A stretch of DNA of 64,000 bases from an uncultured Mobiluncus sp. (GCF_902488535.1 NZ_CABTWO010000001.1:1-64000), one strand, 5' to 3'; shown: positions 26,384 through 35,695, counted from the stretch's first letter. The notes: generated by a model not told the origin, from the sequence alone. Made by a program: numbers and translations.

Positions 26384-26500
26384 TTCGCCGCCGGGAGGCG
26401 AATCGGGTTTTCCCGACAAGCGGTTTGGAGCGGGTGGTTTTGCGGCGGGAGATTGTGGGTGGGCAGTTTTTGGGCAGACAGTTTGAGCGAATCGAGGTTT

Positions 26501-27103
26501 CTATAGGCGGCGCCGGCCTTCCAGGGCGCGCCCCAGTGTCACTTCGTCAGCATATTCCAGGTCTCCTCCCACCGGCAGGCCGGAGGCCAGCCGCGAGACG
26601 GGGATTCCCATGGCAGAGAGCATTCGTGCCAGGTATGCCGCGGTCGCTTCGCCTTCCGTATTGGGGTCGGTGGCGATGATGACTTCCTTGATGGCGGAAT
26701 CCTGCAGGCGCGTCATTAGCCCGGCAATCCGCAGCTGATCGGGGCCGACCCCGTTGATGGGATCCAAGGCGCCGCCCAGAACGTGATAAAGCCCGCGATA
26801 CATCCGGGTGCGTTCCAGAGAAACAATGTCGGTGGCTTGTTCTACCACGCAGATGAGCGACTGATCCCGGCGGGAATCCTGGCAAATCGCGCATACCGGG
26901 TGTTCGGTGATATTGCCGCAAACCTCACAAAAGTGAACCTTTTCCTTAACGCTGGTCAGCGCCTCGGTGAGTCTCTTAATGTCGGCTTCATCCGCACTTA
27001 GCACCCAAAATGCGATGCGTTGGGCGGATTTTGGCCCCACTCCGGGCATTTTCCCCAGCGCATCGATGAGGTCTTGCAGAGCATCGGTGAAAATTTGGCT
27101 CAT
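26501..27103 (-). CDS. recR: Recombination protein RecR
   Basis: A 200-residue protein that works with RecF and RecO to load RecA at gaps. In order: the helix-hairpin-helix region with MPGVGPKSAQR, the four-cysteine zinc site CEVC-CAIC (about residues 55-70), the Toprim domain with CVVEQ and ATDPNTEGEAT, and the C-terminal Walker-B-like SRLASGLPVGGDLEYAD. The ATG at 27103 overlaps the dnaX stop by one base (TGATG); a GTG one codon earlier is also open. dnaX-recR pairing is conserved in many bacteria. Confidence 0.95.
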   Translation of the reverse strand: MSQIFTDALQDLIDALGKMPGVGPKSAQRIAFWVLSADEADIKRLTEALTSVKEKVHFCEVCGNITEHPVCAICQDSRRDQSLICVVEQATDIVSLERTRMYRGLYHVLGGALDPINGVGPDQLRIAGLMTRLQDSAIKEVIIATDPNTEGEATAAYLARMLSAMGIPVSRLASGLPVGGDLEYADEVTLGRALEGRRRL

Positions 27104-29358
27104 CACCGACCTGCCTTTGCCAATGGGGAACCGGGCGGGGTTTTCGGATCAATGATGGTTCCGCCCAACATGGCTTGCGCGGTCTGGATTCCCGCTTTCA
27201 TTTCCCCCGAAACTTGCGGGTCAGGCTGTTTACGTGGTTCACCAGATTCTTTCGAGTCACGAGGTGTGGTCGCGGTTGCAGGTGTGGGTTGCTCCGCAGG
27301 GGCAGCAGACGCGGGCGCTTCTGGCTCAGCAACTGGCACACTTGGTTCAGCAGGTCGAGGCAGACGTTGAGCAGGGGATTCGGGCCAGTCCTGAGGTACC
27401 TCTGGTTCAAAATTGGCCGGGTCAGGCGGCTGGGGGAAACCCTCCGACGAGTCGAGCGGCTCCGGCTCAGCATCGGACGGCTCCGGTGTGGGGGCGGGCT
27501 CAGCAGCGGGCGCCCCGAAACCAGCCACCACTCCGCACACTTCCACATTGAGGCCGGTAAATCCCTGAATGACCCCGGCTAGGGCGGAAGTGTGGCGTTC
27601 CCCGAAGGCCCGCACCAATCCGGGGTTCGGGAAAGCGATTTCCACCGTCGAGCCGCGCATTCCTTGCAGTTGGCCGTGGGATTCCAACAGGTTCCCGGTC
27701 GCGGCGTGATTTTGTTTCACACGAGCCATGATTTTGCCCCAGTTGGCGCGGATTTTTTCATAGTCTCTATCTGTGCCAGTGCCGGACTGGGTCGGTTGCG
27801 CGTCCTGGGTGGGAGCGGGAGCAGAAGTCGCGGTGGGAGCGGGAGGCGTGGCGGGAGCGAGTTGGTCTGCCGGGGTATCGCGTCGAGCAGGCTTTTGCCC
27901 GGACTGAGTGCTTGGGCCTGGATTATCTGGCTGATCCGTACCGCCGGTGTTACCACCGGGAATGTCCCACGGGGTGGGCTTAAACTCCCATTTTTCCTCA
28001 CGGGGCGCCATAGTTGGCTCGGGCTGTGAAACGGTGTCCTTTCCGCGCTGTGGAGGGGAAACCGGCGCTGATTGAGACGCAGATGCGCCTGACCTCGCGG
28101 CAGAACCAGCCGAGCCCGCAACGGCGCTGGTGAGAACCCCTTGTGAAGGAGTCTCAGCGGGCGCGGGTGTCACCAGGGGAACAGGACCACTACTGTCCCG
28201 AGCACCCGACCCGGTAGCTTTCGTCGCCGCCGGTGGGGGCGACGCCAGACCCTCCGTGGAGGTAGCCAACAGCAGTTTCGCCACCAACAGCTCCAAGGCC
28301 AGACGCGGGGAAGTCGCCCCGACCATCTCGGTTAACCCCTCGTCAACAAGTTCGGCACAGCGCGTGAGGGTGCGCGGACTGAGAGCCGCCACTTGGGGAC
28401 GCATCGCCGCCAGTTCGGCCTCGGGCAAATCCCCCAACACGGCTCCGGCTCCCGCCCCAGCGAGCTTCATCACCACCAGGTCACGCAAATATTGCAGCAG
28501 GTCCTCAACAAAACGCCGCGGTTCATGCCCGGTTTGAATCATCCGGTCCACCACCGTGTAGGCCTCGGCACCGGAGCCGGACACCAAAGCGTCCACCATC
28601 CCGCTCAATAGCGCGGAATCGGTGTAGCCCAGCAGGGACACGGCCCGGTCATAGTGCAACTTCGGCTCGGCCTCGCCAGCAATGAGCTGATCGAGGATGG
28701 ACAAAGAATCGCGCACCGAACCGCCTCCGGCCCGCACCACCAGCCCCAGCACCCCGTCCTCGGCCGTGACGCCCTCGGAACGGCACAAATCCGCCATATA
28801 GTCGCGCAATACCTCCGGGGCAACCAACCGGAACGGATAGTGATGGGTGCGGGAGCGAATCGTGGAAATGACCTTTTCGGGGTTCGTGGTAGCGAAAATG
28901 AACTTAATATGTTCCGGAGGCTCCTCTACCAGCTTTAACAGGGCGTTGAAACCTTCCTTAGACACGTTGTGTGCCTCATCAATGATGAAAATCTTAAACC
29001 GATCCCGAGCCGGGGCATAGGCCGCCCGATCGCGCAGTTCCCGGGTGTCGTCCACCCCGCCGTGAGAGGCTGCGTCAATTTCGATGACGTCCAGGGAACC
29101 CGGCCCGCCCGTCGCCAAATCCCGACAGGAATCACAAGTCCCACACGGGGTAGCGGTCGGCCCTTGGGCACAGTTCAGGCAGCGCGCCAAAATCCGAGCG
29201 CTGGTCGTCTTGCCGCAGCCCCGCGGCCCCGAAAACAGGTAAGCGTGGTTGACCCGCCCGTTCGCCAAAGCCGCCTGCAGCGCCTTAGTTACGTGTTCTT
29301 GACCGATTACGTCTTCGAAAGTGTCGGGACGGTAGCGGCGATACAGGGCAGTCATCAT
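27103..29358 (-). CDS. dnaX: DNA polymerase III subunit gamma/tau
   Basis: A 751-residue clamp-loader ATPase. The AAA+ core (about 1-365) has FSGPRGCGKTTSA, the zinc site CLNCAQG...CGTCDSC, the DEAH Walker B in FIIDEAHNV, and the sensor segment FATTNPEKV. A very long Pro/Ala/Ser/Thr-rich region (about 380-740) interrupted by a small folded part (about 525-625, with YEKIRANWGKIMARVKQ) follows, where tau would contact the polymerase. Two consecutive ATG codons begin the gene; GAGTAGAGA precedes them. I saw no clear slippery heptamer for a short gamma form. Confidence 0.95.
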   Translation of the reverse strand: MMTALYRRYRPDTFEDVIGQEHVTKALQAALANGRVNHAYLFSGPRGCGKTTSARILARCLNCAQGPTATPCGTCDSCRDLATGGPGSLDVIEIDAASHGGVDDTRELRDRAAYAPARDRFKIFIIDEAHNVSKEGFNALLKLVEEPPEHIKFIFATTNPEKVISTIRSRTHHYPFRLVAPEVLRDYMADLCRSEGVTAEDGVLGLVVRAGGGSVRDSLSILDQLIAGEAEPKLHYDRAVSLLGYTDSALLSGMVDALVSGSGAEAYTVVDRMIQTGHEPRRFVEDLLQYLRDLVVMKLAGAGAGAVLGDLPEAELAAMRPQVAALSPRTLTRCAELVDEGLTEMVGATSPRLALELLVAKLLLATSTEGLASPPPAATKATGSGARDSSGPVPLVTPAPAETPSQGVLTSAVAGSAGSAARSGASASQSAPVSPPQRGKDTVSQPEPTMAPREEKWEFKPTPWDIPGGNTGGTDQPDNPGPSTQSGQKPARRDTPADQLAPATPPAPTATSAPAPTQDAQPTQSGTGTDRDYEKIRANWGKIMARVKQNHAATGNLLESHGQLQGMRGSTVEIAFPNPGLVRAFGERHTSALAGVIQGFTGLNVEVCGVVAGFGAPAAEPAPTPEPSDAEPEPLDSSEGFPQPPDPANFEPEVPQDWPESPAQRLPRPAEPSVPVAEPEAPASAAPAEQPTPATATTPRDSKESGEPRKQPDPQVSGEMKAGIQTAQAMLGGTIIDPKTPPGSPLAKAGR

Positions 29359-29409
29359 GTCTCTACTCTACCCGAGCCCCGGTGGTGAAATTTTTTCAGT
29401 TCCGCACAG

Positions 29410-29847
29410 TTATTTCGGCCGAATCAAACCCAGCGCCAACCCCGCCCCCGCGATGCTGGCCAATAGCGCCCCCCAGAGGAAATCCAAAGGAGTAAAACCG
29501 CCGGATTGAATCGCCAATATCAGAATGTAGGCCTGTAAAACAGCCCACGGAATAATCGTGGTAAATACCGCCACCACCACGAAAGGCCGCTCGGAATCCG
29601 GGTTCATCCGTGCCCGCAACAGATACAACGCAAACGCGCACACCACCAGGCAGCGCAACAAATCCAAGGCTCCGTAAGCCACGGAATATCCACCCCACCC
29701 GGTCATCAACATTTCCGCCATGGCCGGGGATTTCATCACCAGGTAGGTTTGTGCACCCAGGGTGACCGCCCCCAGGAACAGCCCAATCAGGGCGTTGCGG
29801 GTGGGAAATTCGTTCGATACGGCGGTTTCTTCATAACTAATTTCCAC
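29410..29847 (-). CDS. Small integral membrane protein of unknown function
   Basis: A 145-residue protein with four hydrophobic segments (about 20-38, 56-78, 86-110 and 118-140) and a polar N terminus. No motif is recognised. It lies 9 bp after the DUF192 gene and 51 bp before dnaX, all on the minus strand. A membrane location is the only supported statement; the context does not reveal a role. Confidence 0.7.
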   Translation of the reverse strand: MEISYEETAVSNEFPTRNALIGLFLGAVTLGAQTYLVMKSPAMAEMLMTGWGGYSVAYGALDLLRCLVVCAFALYLLRARMNPDSERPFVVVAVFTTIIPWAVLQAYILILAIQSGGFTPLDFLWGALLASIAGAGLALGLIRPK

Positions 29848-29856
29848 GGTATGACC

Positions 29857-30324
29857 TCACCTTTTACCCTCTGAGACAGATTCGACTGTACCAACCCTCG
29901 TCGCTTTCGCAGCTCCGCTAAGCGCCACTTTGCCTTTTTCAGATTCAGGTTCTCCCGCAGGCTTTGCCGCAAAAATCGCCCCCGGTTTCAATCCGAGTTC
30001 CCCAAAAGTTCCGGGTTGTGCCTCCAGTACGGAACTGGCTCGAAATCGCGGTCTACCAATGCGCCCGGGCGGATAGGTCACGATTTCTAAAATCCGGTTG
30101 TGTCGATCCATGTAAGCCACGTCAATCGTGAAACGCATGGCTATTGTGTGAATTCCATTGCATTTCGTTATCCACACAATCCCGGGAGTGCTGGCAGAGT
30201 ACAGCAGCCCCTGGTTTCTATCGCGACGATTCTTGGTTACATAGACAGGCACGAAGCGTTCGGATTCCACCATAAAATCCGGTTTTTCGAGGTCGGCCCA
30301 AATGGGTCCCGGTCGGTTCACCAT
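29857..30324 (-). CDS. DUF192 family protein
   Basis: A 155-residue protein. Residues 20-125 match the DUF192 fold, with the characteristic WITKCNGIHTIAMRFTIDVAY (hydrophobic beta strands and the FxxDVxY pattern), RPRFRASSVLEAQPGTF and GLKPG. DUF192 members often occur near Tad or type II secretion genes in actinobacteria, as here, but their activity is unknown. No signal peptide is seen, unlike many Gram-negative members. The last 30 residues are low complexity. It follows the OmpA lipoprotein gene by 28 bp. Confidence 0.78.
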   Translation of the reverse strand: MVNRPGPIWADLEKPDFMVESERFVPVYVTKNRRDRNQGLLYSASTPGIVWITKCNGIHTIAMRFTIDVAYMDRHNRILEIVTYPPGRIGRPRFRASSVLEAQPGTFGELGLKPGAIFAAKPAGEPESEKGKVALSGAAKATRVGTVESVSEGKR

Positions 30325-30352
30325 TTTGTTTCCTCGCTATCGTCTCTCCAAG

Positions 30353-32065
30353 TTACGCTGTCGGAGATTCTGTGGAAGAGCCGCTGGGTTGTTTGGTGTG
30401 ACCAGACTGGTTCTTCTGGGGTGCGGGCTTGTTAGAACCCTGAGGAGAGTCGGACGCCTCACCAGCCTGTTTCACCGGGACGTCGTTAATCCGGTAGCCG
30501 TACTTGACATGGTTGTATTCCTTGGAGGCGTCGATGGTGATGGTTTTGGTGTTAACCGGCGGGTACAGAACCGGAACAGTCCACTTTTCACCTGGTTTCA
30601 ACAGCGGAATGGCGCCTAGGCTTCCGCCCGTCACCACCCCGTGTATATTTTTCCCGTTAACACCGATACGCGGATATTCCAACGGCACGGTACGCGCCGA
30701 ACCTAGCAAAATATCAGGCCCGTAGAAGACAGAGCTGATATTGGTAGTCGTCTCTTCCGGACGGTGAAAACCGCCTAGGTTCAACTGCATGGAACCCACC
30801 TGGTCAACAGCTTCCACCGTAAAAGTCACCAGGGTGTAGTTCGGGTAGGCTACGGCCTGGGAGGTCGAGATTTGCACATACTGGGGCTTACTGGCATCAC
30901 TGCGGCTGGCGTTGTAAAGCACTGCCTTGGGCCAATCAGATTCCTGGGCATACGGGGCGGGCATTTCCGCGCTGGTCGCCTGCAGTTCGAGGATTTCCTT
31001 TTTAACCGGGGTGTTAATGGAAACCTGCACCCGTCGGTTCTTTGCCCGCGAAACGTCATCAGTGTTCGGCACGGCCGGTTGCGTCTCGCCCTTGCCGGAA
31101 GCACTAAAGGTGAACCCGGACAACTCCGATTTCCCTTCCAGCACGGCCTTCACCGCGTTCGCTCGGTTCTCACTCAAGGCCTGGTTCCCAATAGTCGGCT
31201 CAGGCACGTTATCGGTGTGACCCACGATAGTTACCTCACCCGGCTCGTGAGTCGCTAGTGTTTTCGCCAAGTCACCCAAGGTCGCCTGGGCTTCGGGCTT
31301 AATGTCCCATTTGCCGGAATCAAAGAACACATCGGCCGCCAAAGTCACATCCAGGCTCTTTGAACTCGAAGCCACGTCCATGCCCGGAACTATGGTGAAA
31401 GCCGAGTACTCCCCGTGGTTATCTTTTGCTGCCTTGTCGGGCAAGCTACCCAGAGCTTTTTGCAACGACTTGGGGGCTTTTGCCGCGTCCTGGACCGGAA
31501 CATCGTAGGCGAAACCGATGAGGCCCAAATCTACTCCGATCGTGCCCGGATCATCGCCAATGTCCCCGAAAGGTACCAGGACGCTTTCGGAAATCGGGTC
31601 CCCCTCCTTGCCGCTGAAACTGCTGTTCTTGGTGTCGGTCCCATCCTGTTTGACGTAGGGAACGTGTTCTTGATCGTCACGCCAGGGTTCAAAAACCTCG
31701 GTGTCCGTCAACAGATACATCCCCGAATATTCCTTTTGCGCGGGGTAATCCGGGGTGGTGAGAGCAGTACCGACACTGCCTCTCACCATGGTAGAGTTCA
31801 CGTCATCGATGCCCACCGTAAGTGCCAGCGCCGAATTGCCGTTATCCAGCCGATACAGCGGGCCTACCTGGGCCCACATAGAACCGGCCTCAAAGTCGGC
31901 TTTCAGGTCGATGGCGCCTGGTAGGCTCTGCGGCGCCTCTTTACTGGCCGAAGAGTCAGTCTTGGCTGGTTTTGGGGTATCTTTCCCGGTGTGTACACAT
32001 CCCGTCAACGCCAGCGCCGCCACGAAGGTCGCCGCCACCAGCATCCTCAAACCACGTTTCACCAT
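30353..32065 (-). CDS. Lipoprotein with C-terminal-type OmpA domain
   Basis: A 570-residue predicted lipoprotein with signal peptide and lipobox ALTGC (Cys23). The OmpA-like peptidoglycan-binding domain spans about 240-352 and shows VFFDSGKWDI, VGHTDNVPEP with Asp285 and NQALSENRANAV; the Arg of NRRVQVSI ends it. Unusually the domain is in the middle: roughly 180 residues follow, forming another beta-rich region and a Ser/Pro/Gln tail. It is probably fixed to the membrane by lipid and to the wall by OmpA, and lies at the end of the Tad locus, so it may hold the pilus base in the wall. That role is inference. Confidence 0.83.
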   Translation of the reverse strand: MVKRGLRMLVAATFVAALALTGCVHTGKDTPKPAKTDSSASKEAPQSLPGAIDLKADFEAGSMWAQVGPLYRLDNGNSALALTVGIDDVNSTMVRGSVGTALTTPDYPAQKEYSGMYLLTDTEVFEPWRDDQEHVPYVKQDGTDTKNSSFSGKEGDPISESVLVPFGDIGDDPGTIGVDLGLIGFAYDVPVQDAAKAPKSLQKALGSLPDKAAKDNHGEYSAFTIVPGMDVASSSKSLDVTLAADVFFDSGKWDIKPEAQATLGDLAKTLATHEPGEVTIVGHTDNVPEPTIGNQALSENRANAVKAVLEGKSELSGFTFSASGKGETQPAVPNTDDVSRAKNRRVQVSINTPVKKEILELQATSAEMPAPYAQESDWPKAVLYNASRSDASKPQYVQISTSQAVAYPNYTLVTFTVEAVDQVGSMQLNLGGFHRPEETTTNISSVFYGPDILLGSARTVPLEYPRIGVNGKNIHGVVTGGSLGAIPLLKPGEKWTVPVLYPPVNTKTITIDASKEYNHVKYGYRINDVPVKQAGEASDSPQGSNKPAPQKNQSGHTKQPSGSSTESPTA

Positions 32066-32222
32066 AAATCGTCAGCTTTCCGTAGTAGTCACACTCAATT
32101 TGCAGATTAACAAGCTAAGGTAAAACCCCAGTTTTATCCCTGTTAAATTCAGGTAAAAATATCCCCGCCGATTGCCTCCAGAAACCCGGTTTTCCGCTGG
32201 GTTTGCACTCCGTCCCCGGCAG

Positions 32223-32918
32223 TTAGACAAAAAGTCCCAGAAGCCAGACCGTCCAAGCCCCGACAATCATGTAGGGACCGTAGGCAATCATGGTGTCACG
32301 TTTGGCACGGCGGGTGACCAGCAATGCGATTGCCACGATTCCAGCGAGTATCCATCCCAGAATTACCCCATAGAATAACGCCGTCCAACTTTGCGATGCC
32401 AACATCATCCCCAACGGAAACGCCAACTTCACATCCCCCAGACCGAGCCCGGTCTTGAGCAAGGTGAGGAGGAACATGACCGCGGAAAAGGCCAGAGCCC
32501 CCAGTAAAGCACGAATCCCCACGGCCACGCCGGAGCCGGGCACCGGGGATAACTGGGGGACGAGGTCCGCGGCGATAATGCCGGCAATCAGCGCAGCCAG
32601 CTCTGTGACAGTCACAAAACCCAAAATCTGATTAGGCAACAGATGCTTTTGCGCATCCGTAACAATCAAGGTGGGGGTTACCACAGCGAACACCAAAGCA
32701 ACCAGCACAGTGGGACCCGCCGCACTGAAAAAACGTAGGGCAACGTGAGAGGCAAGGCCGGAAACTATGGCAGTGGAAACAGCCAGAAAAACCGGCGAAG
32801 AAGGTCTGGCAGACTCATGAAAATAGTTGGGGAGTTTTTTGCGAAAGAATAACGCGACCGCGCCCCCCAAGATTGCCCCCAGGGGCGGGACAATCCATGA
32901 CGATAAATCCAGGGTCAT
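32223..32918 (-). CDS. Prepilin peptidase, A24 family (TadV/CpaA-like)
   Basis: A 231-residue membrane protease with about seven hydrophobic spans. The two catalytic aspartates are in VTDAQKHLLPN and GLGDVKL, the pattern of type IV prepilin peptidases, and the N-methyltransferase domain of PilD is absent, as in Tad-type enzymes. It would cut Flp and the Tad pseudopilins after the glycine before their hydrophobic stretch. Its ATG overlaps the TadG-like stop by four bases. It is the only such peptidase in the window. Confidence 0.88.
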   Translation of the reverse strand: MTLDLSSWIVPPLGAILGGAVALFFRKKLPNYFHESARPSSPVFLAVSTAIVSGLASHVALRFFSAAGPTVLVALVFAVVTPTLIVTDAQKHLLPNQILGFVTVTELAALIAGIIAADLVPQLSPVPGSGVAVGIRALLGALAFSAVMFLLTLLKTGLGLGDVKLAFPLGMMLASQSWTALFYGVILGWILAGIVAIALLVTRRAKRDTMIAYGPYMIVGAWTVWLLGLFV

Positions 32919-33523
32919 TGATTAACAAGTCTGGTGTGAATCGTTGTCTCTGGAGGGAACCCGGGGGGCGGGGGAGCTTTCGGATCCAAACCCGGGGGCA
33001 TACTCATCCAGCACACACCCGACCAAAACAAACCGATTTGGCCACCACGCAGGCAAACCCCCCTGTCCTTAACCTTCAACACCGCATACGACTCAGCCCG
33101 CATTTTGACAGTGTCAGACTTTTCAATCGTGTCAAAGTTACGAACCTTCGCATAAGTCTTTGCCGGAGCCATAGTCAGATAAGACAACAACTCATTGTTA
33201 TTAGCAGCTGCAAAAGCATCTGCCGAGGCCGCAGAACCAACAGCAAAAGACGTCGCCGGATGTCCAGCGAAAGCCCAGAACGTCGCATTGGTGGGAGAAG
33301 CCAAATTCGCCTGATAAGAAACGTTAATCGTATCCGCCCAATGACGCGCACCACCCAGAGCCGCCGCATCCGCCGCAGTCGAGGAATTACGCTGGTCAGT
33401 AGTAGCCGACCCCAACATCAGGAAGACGATTGAGAAAGCCGCCAACGCCCCCAGAATAGCCACCGTCCCCAACAAGGAGACCGCTCCATCCTCGCTTTTC
33501 AGTCGTTTCAACATCCAATTCAT
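32915..33523 (-). CDS. TadG/Rv3654c-like pseudopilin
   Basis: A 202-residue single-span protein. The N terminus LKSEDGAVSLLGTVAILG resembles Tad-type class III signal peptides, with probable cleavage after Gly13, but Leu replaces the usual Glu at +5. The region after the span (TDQRNSSTAADAAALGGARHW) is the TadG/TadE-like pattern of actinobacterial loci such as Rv3654c. The rest is unremarkable and ends with a proline-rich stretch. It sits between the lipoprotein and prepilin peptidase genes and probably forms part of the pilus base or tip. Confidence 0.75.
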   Translation of the reverse strand: MNWMLKRLKSEDGAVSLLGTVAILGALAAFSIVFLMLGSATTDQRNSSTAADAAALGGARHWADTINVSYQANLASPTNATFWAFAGHPATSFAVGSAASADAFAAANNNELLSYLTMAPAKTYAKVRNFDTIEKSDTVKMRAESYAVLKVKDRGVCLRGGQIGLFWSGVCWMSMPPGLDPKAPPPPGFPPETTIHTRLVNQ

Positions 33524-33535
33524 GGACTTTCCTAT

Positions 33536-34045
33536 CTAAAGAATCTTGATAGATTCAGCGACTTTATCGAGATTTGCCTGGTTCTGTTTTTCAAACATGG
33601 CAGCAATGGAAACTACCGTATTGTCGTCAATCTTTATAAACCAGGCACGGCTCGCTAGGTTTTGATCACTAATCGTGAAGTCCAGGGTGCGCACGTCATG
33701 TCCCTGCATTTTGATGTTTTCCACTCGACCTGGCTGTAGGTTGTACTCGAACCCGGTCGCTTGGGAAACGAACGTACCTTCTGCCTGTGGAATTTCAGTT
33801 ACGGTAGCGTCCTGATTACCGACCACATAGTTATACAGGTTTTTTGAAGCGTGGATATTGCTCCAGTTAAAGAATTCGCCATCCGTATTGTCATAATCCT
33901 TTGGATAGGCAAACTCAACTTTGCCAGCAACTGTGTCAGTCACCCAGCCGTCGGGTACTTTCGGCGCTGCCTCGCCGCCTCCGGCGCAACCAGTTAGAGA
34001 AACTGCACAGACCGCAAACATGGCCCAAATCGCTTTGTGTTTCAT
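33536..34045 (-). CDS. Small lipoprotein in the Tad locus
   Basis: A 169-residue predicted lipoprotein with signal peptide MKHKAIWAMFAVCAVSLTGC and lipobox SLTGC (Cys20). The mature part of about 150 residues has a PsbP/LpqN-like look (a PDGWVTDTVAGKVEFAYP opening and an alternating beta pattern), but I cannot name the family with certainty. AGAAAGGG precedes the ATG at 34045; an earlier in-frame start would put nine residues before the signal. It is flanked by pilin-type genes, so it may assist pilus assembly at the outer face. Confidence 0.7.
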   Translation of the reverse strand: MKHKAIWAMFAVCAVSLTGCAGGGEAAPKVPDGWVTDTVAGKVEFAYPKDYDNTDGEFFNWSNIHASKNLYNYVVGNQDATVTEIPQAEGTFVSQATGFEYNLQPGRVENIKMQGHDVRTLDFTISDQNLASRAWFIKIDDNTVVSIAAMFEKQNQANLDKVAESIKIL

Positions 34046-34088
34046 TACAACCCTTTCTATCAACACGAACAAAACACCACTACATATA

Positions 34089-35603
34089 CTACGGTTTAGG
34101 ATTATAAGTTTCTACATGCCTCTTTCCCGCCGAATCCGGCGCTGAAAGGTACTGAGTGGCGAGAGTTTTACGGTTATCAGTGGACCACTCGTTGTTGCTG
34201 TGTACCAGGATTAAGTCCACGCCGGCTTCACCTGAATTTTTATCTGTAGCGAAAGTCTGAGTGGTGGACACCCCATGCTGATATAGGGCTTTTGCGACCG
34301 GGTTATCCGCCCCCGGATCTGATTCATACATGCCCCCGTTGGCGATAATTTGAGCCGCGTGCACCGGGTTGGAGCTAAGGGTATCGCTGTTGATTTGCGC
34401 CTTCACTTTGGCACGTAACGCTGGATCTTTGATGTCTTTGAGTTTCAACGTTGTGGTGGTCATCGCGGCAGAAGAGACGAAGTCGTGCTTACCACTCAGA
34501 TTCGGGCCAAACTTAGACCTGCTGGGATCCTTTGCCCCTACCGGTTTCGACTTAACAGTGCCGGCAGTCATTGAGACACCAGCATTGGCATTCATGTCTC
34601 TAGTAGTGATGAGTTTGATGCCGATGGGTTCTCCCTTTGCGTCACGTTCGGTGACGATTTGGAAAGCTCCTTTATATCCAGCACCGGCATAAAGAGAGGG
34701 AGACTTAATGTCAAAAGTATTTTCGGTACCATTTTCCGTGCCCCACTTTTCCTTGGATTTTTTGCCCAGAGACGCCGCAGCCTTGGCGTCAAAAGTACCG
34801 CTCACGGTGTGTTTCTTGTTGCCAGTGACCGAGTCCTCAGCCCATTGCGCGTTTCCACTCAGGGAAATGGCTGCGCTGGCATCAATCGAGGTAGCTGCGG
34901 AATTATCCCCTATTTTATTTCCAAACTTTGCTTTGCCGCTGGCAGATGCGTCAACCTGCCAAAACTTCCAGTCCTCAGCGACGGTGAGCTGATTACCATT
35001 CTTGTCGGTGAGATGTTCTAATCCTCTGGCTTCGTGGGTGCGTTGCGCTTCATCAGCGAATTTCTTAAGCGCTTCAATACAGCCGGTTTGACCGGCTTGG
35101 CAGCGGTAAACCTGCGTTTCGCCCTTGGATCCGCCCAGTTCAGCATTCGCACTAAGTTCCGCCGTTACACCATAATTCTTAGTGTCTAGATCTTTCCCGA
35201 CAGAACCGTTCAACGAGAGCCCATCACTATTTTCAACTACCAGTTCGTAACTACCATCGAAGTATCGTTTCAGTTGCATCTTTTGTTTTCCCTGGTAGTC
35301 ACCCCCCACATTAAAAATTTCTATAGGCACGGAGCCGCCGATTTTGTTTACCGAATTCATAGAATTTTCAGCAGCCAGGACTTTGTCTGGAATTGCGGAA
35401 TTAGCCGAAACGCTGGCGGAGCATCCAGCATTGCCTCCGCTGATTGCGCCGGAAATTTTGCACACCAAGGTGTCGCCCCACCCTTGTGCAGCCCCGATGA
35501 TGACCGCGATTAGGATGCCCGCGGCCGCAATCATGCCCGCGTATTCCAAACTGGCCTGACCGCGTTCAGAACTTTTCAGATACCTCAACCATTTGATCAA
35601 CAC
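34089..35603 (-). CDS. Large protein with a Flp-type prepilin N terminus
   Basis: A 504-residue protein whose first 50 residues are a Flp/TadE prepilin: a basic leader, probable cleavage after Gly15, Glu20 at +5 followed by Tyr, and a hydrophobic helix (EYAGMIAAAGILIAVIIGAA). This is joined to a domain of some 450 residues rich in Ala, Ser, Lys, Gly and Thr, with few cysteines (48, 61 and a pair near 168-175) and repetitive beta-like stretches. True Flp subunits are about 60-80 residues, so this may be a minor or tip pilin. The GTG start at 35603 follows GGGTGGGAA. It comes after flp across a terminator-like hairpin. Confidence 0.78.
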   Translation of the reverse strand: MLIKWLRYLKSSERGQASLEYAGMIAAAGILIAVIIGAAQGWGDTLVCKISGAISGGNAGCSASVSANSAIPDKVLAAENSMNSVNKIGGSVPIEIFNVGGDYQGKQKMQLKRYFDGSYELVVENSDGLSLNGSVGKDLDTKNYGVTAELSANAELGGSKGETQVYRCQAGQTGCIEALKKFADEAQRTHEARGLEHLTDKNGNQLTVAEDWKFWQVDASASGKAKFGNKIGDNSAATSIDASAAISLSGNAQWAEDSVTGNKKHTVSGTFDAKAAASLGKKSKEKWGTENGTENTFDIKSPSLYAGAGYKGAFQIVTERDAKGEPIGIKLITTRDMNANAGVSMTAGTVKSKPVGAKDPSRSKFGPNLSGKHDFVSSAAMTTTTLKLKDIKDPALRAKVKAQINSDTLSSNPVHAAQIIANGGMYESDPGADNPVAKALYQHGVSTTQTFATDKNSGEAGVDLILVHSNNEWSTDNRKTLATQYLSAPDSAGKRHVETYNPKP

Positions 35604-35640
35604 GTTCCCACCCCATCGAAAAAATTTTTACCAACAAAAG

Positions 35641-35678
35641 TTGTGCCCCGCGCCCAGTGATACGGGCACGGGGCACAA
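35641..35678 (-). terminator. Terminator/attenuator downstream of flp
   Basis: TTGTGCCCCG (35641-35650) pairs with CGGGGCACAA (35669-35678), extended by an inner GCCC/GGGC stem. Read on the minus strand it is followed by CTTTTGTTGGT and, a little later, an A5T6 tract. It would stop most transcripts after flp and let a fraction into the large Flp-headed gene. Confidence 0.7.
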
Positions 35679-35695
35679 CCGCAACACAGGCTCTA

